Source: Nitrosomonas sp.
GTDB lineage: Bacteria > Pseudomonadota > Gammaproteobacteria > Burkholderiales > Nitrosomonadaceae
Direction: 5' to 3'
DNA: 47,820 bases
Assembly (NCBI RefSeq): GCF_022842015.1
Contig: NZ_JALHQJ010000013.1
Span: 1-47,820 of the forward strand
The position numbers and the translations under genes were made by a program. Shown here in pieces: positions 36,438-44,799 of this stretch. Under the pieces are notes generated by a model. It did no database searches. It had not been told where the DNA came from and saw only the letters and a program-made list of their open reading frames with translations. Numbering within the stretch: position 1 is the first letter of the stretch; each line of letters starts with the position of its first letter.

Positions 36438-37808
36438 CTAATCCGCCACGCCTTCAGTATCGCTACCGCCTTGTGAAGAGGTTACCGTAACTCGTGCTGG
36501 CGGCACCGGAAACGCATCCGGCCCCGACACCACTACCTCATATCGTCCACGAGCACCCACCTGCGGCATTGGGAATTCACCGCCCGCTATATGCAGCGTA
36601 AGCTCAGGAATCGTGCCCACACTTGGATCTATCTTGTCGCTTGAAAAAGCCACAACCCTTATAGCGCCGGTCGCTGCGGTCCAGGTTACCAAGCTAATTC
36701 TCACGTCATCAACGACATTGACATCTCGCACGGTTTCAAAGCCGCCTACGCTTGTGGCAGTAATCGTTACTTGATCGGGAACAGAAGGGCCATTGGCCGG
36801 ATTTAAGAAGGTACGTTTGAAAAAGGTATTTCCACCATCGAATGCCATTGCCCCATTACCCTGCGGCAGGCCGCTGAGTGCAACAGTGGCAGTAATCGGC
36901 GCTTTCACCCATGCATTGATGCGAGCCGTCGTATTACCATTGCTAGTATTTGTGGAGCGGAAATAGGTCGTGCGTACAGGCTCAATTCCTGGTGGACTGT
37001 TTGCCTCATCATAAATTTTGCCTTGTACTGCAAATAAATTGGTTTCGACAAAGCTCTGCCCACTACCGTCCAGATCCACGCCAAGCGGACCTTCGATGCG
37101 GAAATAATTGATACCGCAATGGCCACCGATTACTTCATGTGGAATGCCGGGATCACCCACATAACCCGCGGGGGCAGTCGGTGCAATCGCTGGATCCCAG
37201 ATCAGGAAAGGGCCGACCTCGCCGCTTAACATGGTTTCAAACGGTGCAGCACCACCCGTGTCGCGCGTCACGTTAATTGCACGCCTGCCGGCCGTTGCAT
37301 TATAAACTTCCGGCTGGCAGCCATCGTCTTCATTAAGAAAGGGATGCCAGATTTTATATTCACCATCAACCGGTATATCGACTCGAATACGGACACGCCC
37401 AAAAGCGAACTGATCGTTCGGTGCAGGATCTCCCGCGCCATAAGCGGCCTCTAAAGCCAGCACTAAAATGGCTTGTTGTCCTCCAACCAAATTTAGAGTG
37501 GCCTCACCCAACCACCAAAACGCCTCTGCACCAAAGCCAGTCGCTTGAGAAGTTGCGTTGCCTGGGATCACAGGGTCGAAGAAACACAGGCCATTAACGC
37601 CATCACCATCCAGGCACAATTGCAAAGTAGTGCCATTTGAATCGGAAAACCAAGTCGGAAAATGATTCACCGGAGATATTAAACCTTTACCCGCCAATGC
37701 TGCATTGGCAGACTGTATATTCAAACTCATTACTGCTATTACAAAGACAAAAGCAAAACTCACTTTTTTGCTGATGCCTATAATTCCCTCTAAATTAAAG
37801 AGTTTCAT
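36438..37808 (-). CDS. exported protein of unknown function, third gene of copper-oxidase unit A
   Basis: 456 residues with an N-terminal signal peptide (hydrophobic ~17-33, ending SANA, then ALAGKG). The mature protein is predicted all-beta and acidic. There are several cysteines (LQLCLDGDGVNGLCFF, EDDGCQPEV, GGHCGINYF) that could form disulfides outside the membrane. The C-terminal ~100 residues look like an Ig-like repeat (ELTLHIAGGEFPMPQVGARG, RYEVVVSG). It follows the unit-A chaperone by 89 bases and has no counterpart after units B and C. I do not recognise the family; a substrate-binding or surface partner of the oxidase is possible. Confidence 0.7.
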   Translation of the reverse strand: MKLFNLEGIIGISKKVSFAFVFVIAVMSLNIQSANAALAGKGLISPVNHFPTWFSDSNGTTLQLCLDGDGVNGLCFFDPVIPGNATSQATGFGAEAFWWLGEATLNLVGGQQAILVLALEAAYGAGDPAPNDQFAFGRVRIRVDIPVDGEYKIWHPFLNEDDGCQPEVYNATAGRRAINVTRDTGGAAPFETMLSGEVGPFLIWDPAIAPTAPAGYVGDPGIPHEVIGGHCGINYFRIEGPLGVDLDGSGQSFVETNLFAVQGKIYDEANSPPGIEPVRTTYFRSTNTSNGNTTARINAWVKAPITATVALSGLPQGNGAMAFDGGNTFFKRTFLNPANGPSVPDQVTITATSVGGFETVRDVNVVDDVRISLVTWTAATGAIRVVAFSSDKIDPSVGTIPELTLHIAGGEFPMPQVGARGRYEVVVSGPDAFPVPPARVTVTSSQGGSDTEGVAD

Positions 37809-37897
37809 GACCTATCCTCCTGCGGTTGATCTAGAGTTCTATAAAATTAATGAAGCTCTGACTTTATCGAAAGACTCAGTCAGAGACTCCCTATTAC

Positions 37898-38599
37898 TTA
37901 AGCATGCGTAGCTTGGAAAGAATGCATACCGGTATGCACCGCCTTGGGATCAAGATGGTTAATGGTTGCCATGATTTGCATTGGATCAGCCAAAGTAGGC
38001 GCCATGCTCCAGCGGTTACGTTCTGCGTTACCGATACGCACCATGCCGGTATGATTTTCCTTGATATTATCAATGTCTTCTTCGCGATCGTAGAAACCCA
38101 ACCGGTAGCGAACCAGTTCGACATCTTCCGGTGCGCCCGTCAGAAATTTCCAGCCGTCTTTAATGCCGTAACGTTCAGCGTATTGCTTGAGCAATCTTGG
38201 CGTATCGCGCTCAGGATCCAATGTGATCGAATACATAAAAACATCACGCCCCGCACGTTCACCCAGGATATTGCGCACTTCCCGAAGATTCGCCGTCGAT
38301 TTCGGGCAAATGCCAGAACATTGCGAATACATCATATTGATCGCAACCACTTTATCGCGGATCAGGTCGTCATAAAACTTCACCGCTTCACCATCATGCG
38401 TGTACAGCGTGACGTTTGGAAACGGCGTGGCGTCGCCCGCCGGTTTGTATTTGCTGATGTTGGAATTGCGCGTGGATGAGTTGTCATCAAAACTCAGCTT
38501 TTGCCAAACTGAATTGAGTCCGACCAGACCCAATGCTGCCAATCCCATGCCCGCCAGGATTTCTCTGCGCGAGTTAACCGGTTCATTTTCTTTTTTCAT
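37898..38599 (-). CDS. SCO1/SenC copper chaperone, copy A
   Basis: 233 residues from ATG 38599, with a GAGAGGGGG box upstream; the frame is open to 38641 but that overlaps the oxidase stop. A Tat-type signal (NSRREILAGMGLAALGLVGL) leads to a thioredoxin-fold SCO domain. Cys94-x3-Cys98 (SQCSGICPK) binds Cu(I), LDPERDTPRLLKQYAERYG is the family signature, and the third ligand His is probably that of KENHTGMV. SCO proteins deliver copper to oxidases. The start is 23 bases after the oxidase stop, so it likely metallates that protein. The C-terminus (MHSFQATHA) differs from copy C. Confidence 0.9.
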   Translation of the reverse strand: MKKENEPVNSRREILAGMGLAALGLVGLNSVWQKLSFDDNSSTRNSNISKYKPAGDATPFPNVTLYTHDGEAVKFYDDLIRDKVVAINMMYSQCSGICPKSTANLREVRNILGERAGRDVFMYSITLDPERDTPRLLKQYAERYGIKDGWKFLTGAPEDVELVRYRLGFYDREEDIDNIKENHTGMVRIGNAERNRWSMAPTLADPMQIMATINHLDPKAVHTGMHSFQATHA

Positions 38600-38622
38600 G
38601 ATATAGCCCCCTCTCTCTTCAT

Positions 38623-40464
38623 TTAGCCCAGAATATCCCAACGCACCATCATGGCGTGGTCTTCATGGATCATATTGTGGCAATGCATCACATACTTGCC
38701 TGGGAAATCCCGGAAACGTATAAATATTCTTACCTTCTCATTCGGGCCTAACCGATAAACATCCTTGCGGCCTTTTTCATAGCCTGGCACCGGCACCTCA
38801 GTACTACTGACGTAACGATTCAGGATCTGCCCTTCTTCGAAGTGAATATGGACCGGATGACTCCAACCACCGGATGGATTATCCAATTCCCAAATCTCAG
38901 AACTGCCTTCGGCCATATTCGCAGCGGCGGAATGAACGTTCATGAACTTGGCATTGATCGCCCACATTCCGTTTTTCCGCTCGAATCGCCAGGTTCTGAC
39001 CGGCGCAGCCGCAATTTCTGCTGCAGTCGGTCTGCGGATTGGGCGCAATTTGGTCGGCACTTGACTGACATCCGGCTCATCTGGCTCACGATCAACGATG
39101 ATCTTGAGCACCCGCATGCCGGGTCCTTTGATACCTTTTGGTCCGCGCGAGCTGGTTTGTTCCCAGCGATTGACCAGGTAAAGCTCCGTACCCAGTGGAT
39201 ACGCAGAAAAATCCACCACGATATCTGCGCGTTCGGCCACGCTCAATCGGACGTTTTTACGGTTCAGCAGCGGCTTCGGCAGCAAATTGCCATCATTGGC
39301 GATATGGGTGAAAGATTGCTGCACATTGTTAGCCGTCACTAAATGGAACTGATAAAAGCGCGAAGGCCCGGCATTGAGCAGCCGCAGGCGATACTTGCGG
39401 CTGGCCACTCTCAGCACCGGCTCGATCAAGCCATTGACCGTCACCTTATCGCCCAATGTGCCTTCCGGATCAAACTGATCGTGTATTTGTATCGTATCTG
39501 CACCAAAGCGCTTATCCTGGAAAGCGAGCTGATAATCATAAGGATAGCTGGGCAGCCGCAACGCCTTCGGATTAGGATCATGCTCGTTGCCTGAATCCAG
39601 CTCATCATAGAGCAGGTAAAAACCCGCCATGCCGCGGTTAGCGTTGGCCGCGGTAAAATCCAAGCAATGGTCGTGATACCACAGTGTCCCTAACGCTTCA
39701 CGAGAATCACCGCCCACCGGGTTTTTAGCGCTCTTCGGAAATTCGCGTAACCCTGCATACACATTGGGATAAACATGATCATAGAATTCCCCGGGGGCAC
39801 TGATCGTGGGCCCGGCTTTTGTTTTACTGAAATAATCACCCGGGAAACCGTCACTCTCCGAAGGCGTATGCAAATTATGCAAATGCAGGCTGATTTCCGG
39901 CGTGCCGAACCCGCTGTGGTTTGCCGGCAACTCATTGTATAAACGTACAATGACCGGGCGCCCATAGCGGGCATGGATGGTTGGATTGACATCGTGTTCA
40001 TCCTCACCGACATAATTCCATACCAGTTGTTTCGCATAATCCGGATGAAATTCATGGTCGTCTATCGCTTTAACCCGCAATATATAGGTATCCGCTTGAC
40101 CAGGCAAAAGTGGCCTGTCATTAACTCCAAAAATTTCTTCCCAAAGCTGGTGACTGTCACGCCCGCATTCTCCATTTGCAAGATTGGGATCACAATTCGG
40201 AGCCAAAGGACCACTGGCCAGATCAGTTTGTTCCAGCGGCTCCATTGCTTCGGGTAATTCTCTCAGCCAAGGTGTGGTTGGCGGGCTAGGTGGCAGCGAT
40301 TCATCAGGAATGACCTGCGCTGCACTTTTACGCGAAGTTAAAATGGCCGGCGCGGCCAGAATCGTGGCCCCTGTCGTTTTAAAAAACGCACGCCGTGATT
40401 CATTCGATGGAGAATCCGAGTCAGTGGCGTGGCCCTGACTCGATTCATATTCGTCTAATTTCAT
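38623..40464 (-). CDS. Tat-exported CotA-like multicopper oxidase, copy A
   Basis: 613 residues. Tat signal: ESRRAFFK (Arg24-Arg25), then a hydrophobic run ending SAAQ. All four copper-binding segments are intact: HLHNLH (194-199), WYHDH (262-266), HPVHIH (536-541) and HCHNMIHEDHAMM (594-606, with a type 1 copper Cys, His and Met). The length and order fit the CotA/bilirubin-oxidase group of laccase-like enzymes, which oxidise phenols, bilirubin-like compounds or metals with O2. The substrate cannot be read from the sequence. AGGGG stands 6 bases before the start. First gene of unit A (oxidase, chaperone, 456-residue protein). Confidence 0.93.
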   Translation of the reverse strand: MKLDEYESSQGHATDSDSPSNESRRAFFKTTGATILAAPAILTSRKSAAQVIPDESLPPSPPTTPWLRELPEAMEPLEQTDLASGPLAPNCDPNLANGECGRDSHQLWEEIFGVNDRPLLPGQADTYILRVKAIDDHEFHPDYAKQLVWNYVGEDEHDVNPTIHARYGRPVIVRLYNELPANHSGFGTPEISLHLHNLHTPSESDGFPGDYFSKTKAGPTISAPGEFYDHVYPNVYAGLREFPKSAKNPVGGDSREALGTLWYHDHCLDFTAANANRGMAGFYLLYDELDSGNEHDPNPKALRLPSYPYDYQLAFQDKRFGADTIQIHDQFDPEGTLGDKVTVNGLIEPVLRVASRKYRLRLLNAGPSRFYQFHLVTANNVQQSFTHIANDGNLLPKPLLNRKNVRLSVAERADIVVDFSAYPLGTELYLVNRWEQTSSRGPKGIKGPGMRVLKIIVDREPDEPDVSQVPTKLRPIRRPTAAEIAAAPVRTWRFERKNGMWAINAKFMNVHSAAANMAEGSSEIWELDNPSGGWSHPVHIHFEEGQILNRYVSSTEVPVPGYEKGRKDVYRLGPNEKVRIFIRFRDFPGKYVMHCHNMIHEDHAMMVRWDILG

Positions 40465-40504
40465 AATTTTCCCCTCTCTTGGGTAACGTTATTTTCTAAA
40501 GCTC

Positions 40505-40593
40505 GCACTGTGTGCATTTTTATTAAGTGATAGCTCTAAGAAATTTAATTTGGCAGGCATCAACTGAAGCAATATATGTTATGGATGTCATCC
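40505..40593 (-). promoter_or_regulatory. upstream control region of oxidase A with conserved palindromes
   Basis: Three elements recur before all three oxidases: GCAC-TGT-GTGC (40505-40515), CATCAACT (40558-40565) and the palindrome GGATGTCATCC (40583-40593). The last starts 119 bases from the start codon. Minus-strand AGTTGATG may act as a -35. The regulator is not known. Confidence 0.45.
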
Positions 40594-40784
40594 TTTTTTA
40601 CTCTTTAACTGATCACGCAGATATCTTGCGCAATCCGTCCTTAAAATAATTATTATGTTTTATATCAGCAGGATGAAATGTCACACAGTTAAGAATCTCT
40701 CACTGTTGCATCTGGGAGATAGCCTATCGGCTATAAGAAAATGGTATCGCTACAGCTATAGTAAATGCAGTCATTGATTTCAAT

Positions 40785-40979
40785 TTGCTCTTCTCAGTCA
40801 ATTACCAAAAAACCAGTATCTTTATCTACTTGTTATTTGTAATGTTCCAAAAGCCAATTTATGCCCAGAACCCTTTACCCTCTAGCGAATACTCTTTTCT
40901 TATTATTCTTAGCTTTTTCATCGTACTTTTGTTTGTCCGCAGTAAAATAGTATTCCTAAAGACTCCACACGGTAAGTGA
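40785..40979 (+). CDS. possible small membrane protein in the A-B spacer
   Basis: 64 residues from a TTG start. A signal-like segment (SIFIYLLFVMFQKPIYAQ) is followed by NPLPSSEYS and a second hydrophobic span (FLIILSFFIVLLFVRSK), like a short protein with a C-terminal anchor. No ribosome-binding site is visible. Only its last codons persist in the B-C spacer. Weak call. Confidence 0.3.
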   Translation: MLFSVNYQKTSIFIYLLFVMFQKPIYAQNPLPSSEYSFLIILSFFIVLLFVRSKIVFLKTPHGK

Positions 40980-41182
40980 CAGGTTGCACCAATTATTTAG
41001 TATCCACCGCCTATTTATGTCCCATTTTATGTAAGATTTATCTTTCAGACATACAACCTATATGAGGGAAATTCAATCTATTTCAGAGGCGGGTTTACAG
41101 TAATGACTGTGACAAATGAGAATTAAGCAACTACTCAAAAGAAAGAAAGCAGGAAGTGAAGCAATCCAGTAAATAAAATCAA

Positions 41183-41211
41183 GCAATCTCCCGAATCTTC
41201 CGGGAGATTGC
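41183..41211 (-). terminator. terminator of unit B
   Basis: Perfect 11-base stem GCAATCTCCCG / CGGGAGATTGC with a 7-base loop. Read on the minus strand it is followed by TTGATTTTATTT. An identical hairpin closes unit C; unit A lacks it and continues into the 456-residue gene. Confidence 0.8.
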
Positions 41212-41218
41212 TAAAGGT

Positions 41219-41756
41219 TTAGCTGATAGAAACGGCCACCCTGATTCTAGACAGCGTGCATACCGGTATGCACCGCCTGGAATCAAGATGGTTAATGGTT
41301 GCCATGATTTGCATTGGATCAGCCAAAGTAGGCGCCATGCTCCAACGGTTACGTTCAGCGTATTGCTTGAGCAACCTTGGCGTATCGCGCTCAGGATCCA
41401 GCGTGATCGAATACATAAAAACATCACGCCCCGCACGTTCACCCAGGATATTGCGCACTTCCCGAAGATTCGCCGTCGATTTCGGGCAAATGCCAGAACA
41501 TTGCGAATACATCATGTTAATCGCAACCACTTTATCGCGGATCAGGTCGTCATAAAACTTCACCGCTTCACCATCATGCGTGTACAGCGTGACGTTTGGA
41601 AACGGCGTGGCGTCACCCGCCGGTTTGTATTTGCTGATGTTGGAATTGCGCGTGGATGTGTTGTCATCAAAACTCAGCTTTTGCCAAACTGAATTCAATC
41701 CAACCAGACCCAATGCCGCCAATCCCATGCCCACCAGGATTTCTCTGCGCGAATCA
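41219..41756 (-). pseudogene. SCO1/SenC copper chaperone, copy B (decayed)
   Basis: The thioredoxin-fold core and CSGICPK remain, but three lesions are visible against copies A and C. The 5' end with ribosome-binding site, ATG and first codons is deleted; the frame enters from a TGA directly into SDSRREIL. Codons for 51 residues between two ACGTTC repeats are lost in frame, including the HTGMV His. One base is missing near 41277, which changes the C-terminus to SRRCIPVCTL and onward. A GTG start at 41734 would give 171 residues without the Tat motif. Confidence 0.85.
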
Positions 41757-41762
41757 CTTCAT

Positions 41763-43607
41763 TTAGCCCAGAATATCCCAACGCACCATCATGGCGTGGT
41801 CTTCATGGATCATATTGTGGCAATGCATCACATACTTGCCTGGGAAATCCCGGAAGCGCATGAATAATCTCACTTTTTCATTATGCCCCAATCGATAAAC
41901 ATCCTTGCGGCCTTTTTCATATCCCGGAACCGGCACTTCAACATCACTGACATAACGCTTCAGGATCAGCCCTTCTTCGAAGTGAATATGAACCGGATGA
42001 GTCCAACCACCGGATCGATTATCTAACTCCCAAATTTCAAAGCTACCCAGCCCCATATTCGCGCCTGCAGAATGAACGTTCATGAACTTGGCATTGATCG
42101 CCCACATGCCATTCTTTCGCTCGAATCGCCAGTATCTGACCGGAGCAGCCGCAAGCTCTGCCGCGGTCGGTCTGCGAATCGGGCGCAATTTGGTTGGAAC
42201 TTGGCTCACATCCGGTTCATCCGGCTCGCGATCAACGATGATCTTGAGCACCCGCATTCCTGGGCCTTTGACGCCCTTGGGTCCGCGCGTGCTGTTTTGT
42301 TCCGCGCGATTGACCAGGTAAAGCTCCGTGCCGAGTGGATACGCAGAAAAATCCACCACGATATCCGCACGTTCAGCCACACCCAACCGGACATTTTTCC
42401 GGTTCAGCAACGACCTTGGCAGCAGATTGCCATCATTGGCGATGTAGGTGAAAGGCTGCTGCACATTGTTAGGCGTCACTAAATGGAACTGATAGAAGCG
42501 TGAGGGTCCGGCATTGAGTAACCGCAGGCGATACTTGCGGCTGGCTACTTTCAGCACCGGCTCGATAATGCCATTGACGGTCACCTTATCGCCCAACGTG
42601 CCTTCCGGGTCAAATTGATCGTGTATTTGTATCGTATCTGCACCAAAACGCTTATCCTGGAATGCCATCGTATAATCATATTTATGACTGGGCAGCCGCA
42701 GCGCCTTGGGATTTGGGTCATGCTCGTTGCCTGAATCCAGCTCATCGTAGAGCAGGTAAAAGCCTGCCAAACCACGAGTTGCGTTGGCTGCGGTAAAATC
42801 CAAGCAATGATCGTGATACCACAGGGTTCCTAATGCTTCACGGTAATCGCCACCTACCGGGTTCTTCGCGCTTTTGGGAAATTCATCGTACCCCGCATAT
42901 ACATTGGGATAAAAATGGTCCTTCCAGTGCCCTAGTGCAGTCAGTGTTGGCCCTGTTTTGGTTGGACTGAAATAATCACCTGGAAAACCGTCACTCTCCG
43001 AAGGTGTATGCAAATTATGCAAATGCAGGCTGATTTCCGGCGTGCCGAACCCGCTATGATTTGCGGGCAACTCATTATGCAAACGCAAAATGACCGGACG
43101 CCCATAGCGCGCATGGATGGTTGGATTGACATCATGCTCATCTTCGCCGACGTAATGCCATACCAGTTGTTTGGCATAATCCGGATGAAATTCATGGTCT
43201 TCTATCGCTGTCGCACGTAAGTCATAGGTATCCGCTTGACCGGGCTGAATTGGCCGGTCCTGAACCCCAAAAAATTCTTCCCAGCGCTGATGACTGTCGC
43301 GTCCGCATTCTCCATTTTGGATATTGGGATCACAATTCGGAGGATAAACATGATTGGCCAGATCAGTCTGCTCCAGCGGTTCAATTGCTTCTGGCAATTC
43401 TCTCAACCAGGGTCTTGTTGGCGGACTGGGTGGTAACGATTCATCAGGCATTACCTCCTGCGCTGCACTTTTGCGCGAGGTTAAAATGGCCGGTGCGGCC
43501 AGAATCGTGGCACCCGTCGTTTTAAAGAACGCACGCCGTGATTCATTCGATGGAGAATCCGAATCAGTGGCGTTGCCCTGACTCGATTCATGTTCGTTGG
43601 ATTTCAT
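41763..43607 (-). CDS. Tat-exported CotA-like multicopper oxidase, copy B
   Basis: 614 residues. It has the same Tat signal (ESRRAFFKTTGATILAAPAI) and all copper motifs (HLHNLH, WYHDH, HPVHIH, HCHNMIHEDHAMM), so it should be active. It is the most diverged copy: for example NRAEQNSTRGPKG instead of NRWEQTSSRGPKG, and LANHVYPPNCDPNIQNGEC near residue 85. Its own chaperone is broken, so copper would have to come from chaperone A or C. AGGGG lies before the start. Confidence 0.93.
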   Translation of the reverse strand: MKSNEHESSQGNATDSDSPSNESRRAFFKTTGATILAAPAILTSRKSAAQEVMPDESLPPSPPTRPWLRELPEAIEPLEQTDLANHVYPPNCDPNIQNGECGRDSHQRWEEFFGVQDRPIQPGQADTYDLRATAIEDHEFHPDYAKQLVWHYVGEDEHDVNPTIHARYGRPVILRLHNELPANHSGFGTPEISLHLHNLHTPSESDGFPGDYFSPTKTGPTLTALGHWKDHFYPNVYAGYDEFPKSAKNPVGGDYREALGTLWYHDHCLDFTAANATRGLAGFYLLYDELDSGNEHDPNPKALRLPSHKYDYTMAFQDKRFGADTIQIHDQFDPEGTLGDKVTVNGIIEPVLKVASRKYRLRLLNAGPSRFYQFHLVTPNNVQQPFTYIANDGNLLPRSLLNRKNVRLGVAERADIVVDFSAYPLGTELYLVNRAEQNSTRGPKGVKGPGMRVLKIIVDREPDEPDVSQVPTKLRPIRRPTAAELAAAPVRYWRFERKNGMWAINAKFMNVHSAGANMGLGSFEIWELDNRSGGWTHPVHIHFEEGLILKRYVSDVEVPVPGYEKGRKDVYRLGHNEKVRLFMRFRDFPGKYVMHCHNMIHEDHAMMVRWDILG

Positions 43608-44025
43608 AATTTTCCCCTCTCTTAGGTCATATTATTTTTCTAAAGCTCGCACTGTGTGCATTTTTATTAGGTTATAGCTCTAAAAAATTTAATTTGGCAA
43701 CCATCAACTAAAGCAATATATGTGATGGATATCATCCTTCTTTATTCTTTAACTGATCACGCTGATATCTTAGGCGATCCGTCCTTAAAATAATTAGATA
43801 GTATTCCCAAACACTTCGTATGGTAAGTGATAGGCTGTACCAATTTTTTAGTAGTTATATCCTGTTTATGCCCCTCTTTATGTAGGATTTTTCCTTCATA
43901 CAACCTATATGAAGGAAACTCAATCTATTTCAGAGGCGGGTTTACAGTAATGACTGTGACAAATGAGAATTAAGCAACTACTCAAAAGAAAGCAGGAAGT
44001 GAAGCAATCCAGTAAATAAAATCAA
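43608..44025. other. intergenic region between units B and C
   Basis: It holds the control region of oxidase B (43649-43737) and a stretch from ~43800 repeated in the A-B spacer (TTTCAGAGGCGGGTTTACAG and flanks). No gene is seen. Confidence 0.5.
43649..43737 (-). promoter_or_regulatory. upstream control region of oxidase B with conserved palindromes
   Basis: GCAC-TGT-GTGC at 43649-43659, CATCAACT at 43702-43709 and GGATATCATCC at 43727-43737, 120 bases from the start codon. Same order and spacing as before oxidases A and C. Confidence 0.45.
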
Positions 44026-44054
44026 GCAATCTCCCGAATCTTCCGGGAGATTGC
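44026..44054 (-). terminator. terminator of unit C
   Basis: GCAATCTCCCG / CGGGAGATTGC with loop AATCTTC, identical to the hairpin at 41183-41211, with a T-rich minus-strand tail. Confidence 0.8.
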
Positions 44055-44089
44055 TAAAGGTTTAGCTGATAGAAACGGCCACCCTGATT

Positions 44090-44776
44090 CTAGGCAGCGT
44101 GCATACCGGTATGCACCGCCTTGGGATCAAGATGGTTAATGGTTGCCATGATTTGCATTGGATCAGCCAAAGTAGGCGCCATGCTCCAGCGGTTACGTTC
44201 TGCGTTACCGATACGCACCATGCCGGTATGATTTTCCTTGATATTATCAATGTCCTCTTCGCGATCGTAGAAACCCAACCGGTAGCGAACCAGTTCGATA
44301 TCTTCCGGTGCGCCCGTCAGAAATTTCCAACCGTCTTTAATGCCGTAACGTTCAGCGTATTGCTTGAGCAACCTTGGCGTATCGCGCTCAGGATCCAGCG
44401 TGATCGAATACATAAAAACATCACGCCCCGCACGTTCACCCAGGATATTGCGCACTTCCCGAAGATTCGCCGTCGATTTCGGGCAAATGCCAGAACATTG
44501 CGAATACATCATGTTGATCGCAACCACTTTATCGCGGATCAGGTCGTCATAAAACTTCACCGCTTCACCATCATGTGTGTACAGCGTGACGTTTGGAAAC
44601 GGCGTGGCGTCGCCCGCCGGTTTGTATTTGCTGATGTTGGAATTGCGCGCGGATGTGTTGTCATCAAAACTCAGTTTTTGCCAAACTGAATTGAGTCCGA
44701 CCAGACCTAATGCCGCCAATCCCATGCCCGCCAGGATTTCTCTGCGCGAGTTAACCGGTTCATTTTCTTTTTTCAT
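44090..44776 (-). CDS. SCO1/SenC copper chaperone, copy C
   Basis: 228 residues from ATG 44776. Almost identical to copy A through the Tat signal (NSRREILAG), CSGICPK, LDPERDTPRLLKQYAER and ENHTGMV. It ends HTGMHAA, five residues shorter than copy A. It begins 23 bases after the oxidase C stop, the same spacing as in unit A, and is followed by its own terminator. Confidence 0.9.
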   Translation of the reverse strand: MKKENEPVNSRREILAGMGLAALGLVGLNSVWQKLSFDDNTSARNSNISKYKPAGDATPFPNVTLYTHDGEAVKFYDDLIRDKVVAINMMYSQCSGICPKSTANLREVRNILGERAGRDVFMYSITLDPERDTPRLLKQYAERYGIKDGWKFLTGAPEDIELVRYRLGFYDREEDIDNIKENHTGMVRIGNAERNRWSMAPTLADPMQIMATINHLDPKAVHTGMHAA

Positions 44777-44799
44777 GATATAGCCCTCTCTCTCTTCAT

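Larger units (their letters stand above)
40465..41182. other. intergenic region between units A and B
   Basis: The parts next to unit A (40465-40640) and next to unit B (~40945-41182) have counterparts between B and C. About 300 bases in the middle (~40650-40945) are absent from the B-C spacer. The plus-strand frame 40785-40979 occupies this extra piece. Confidence 0.55.

Noticed and set aside
41219..41734. 171-residue version of chaperone B as a working gene
   Set aside because: It would start at a GTG inside the signal peptide, without Tat motif, and lacks 51 residues including the probable copper-ligand His.
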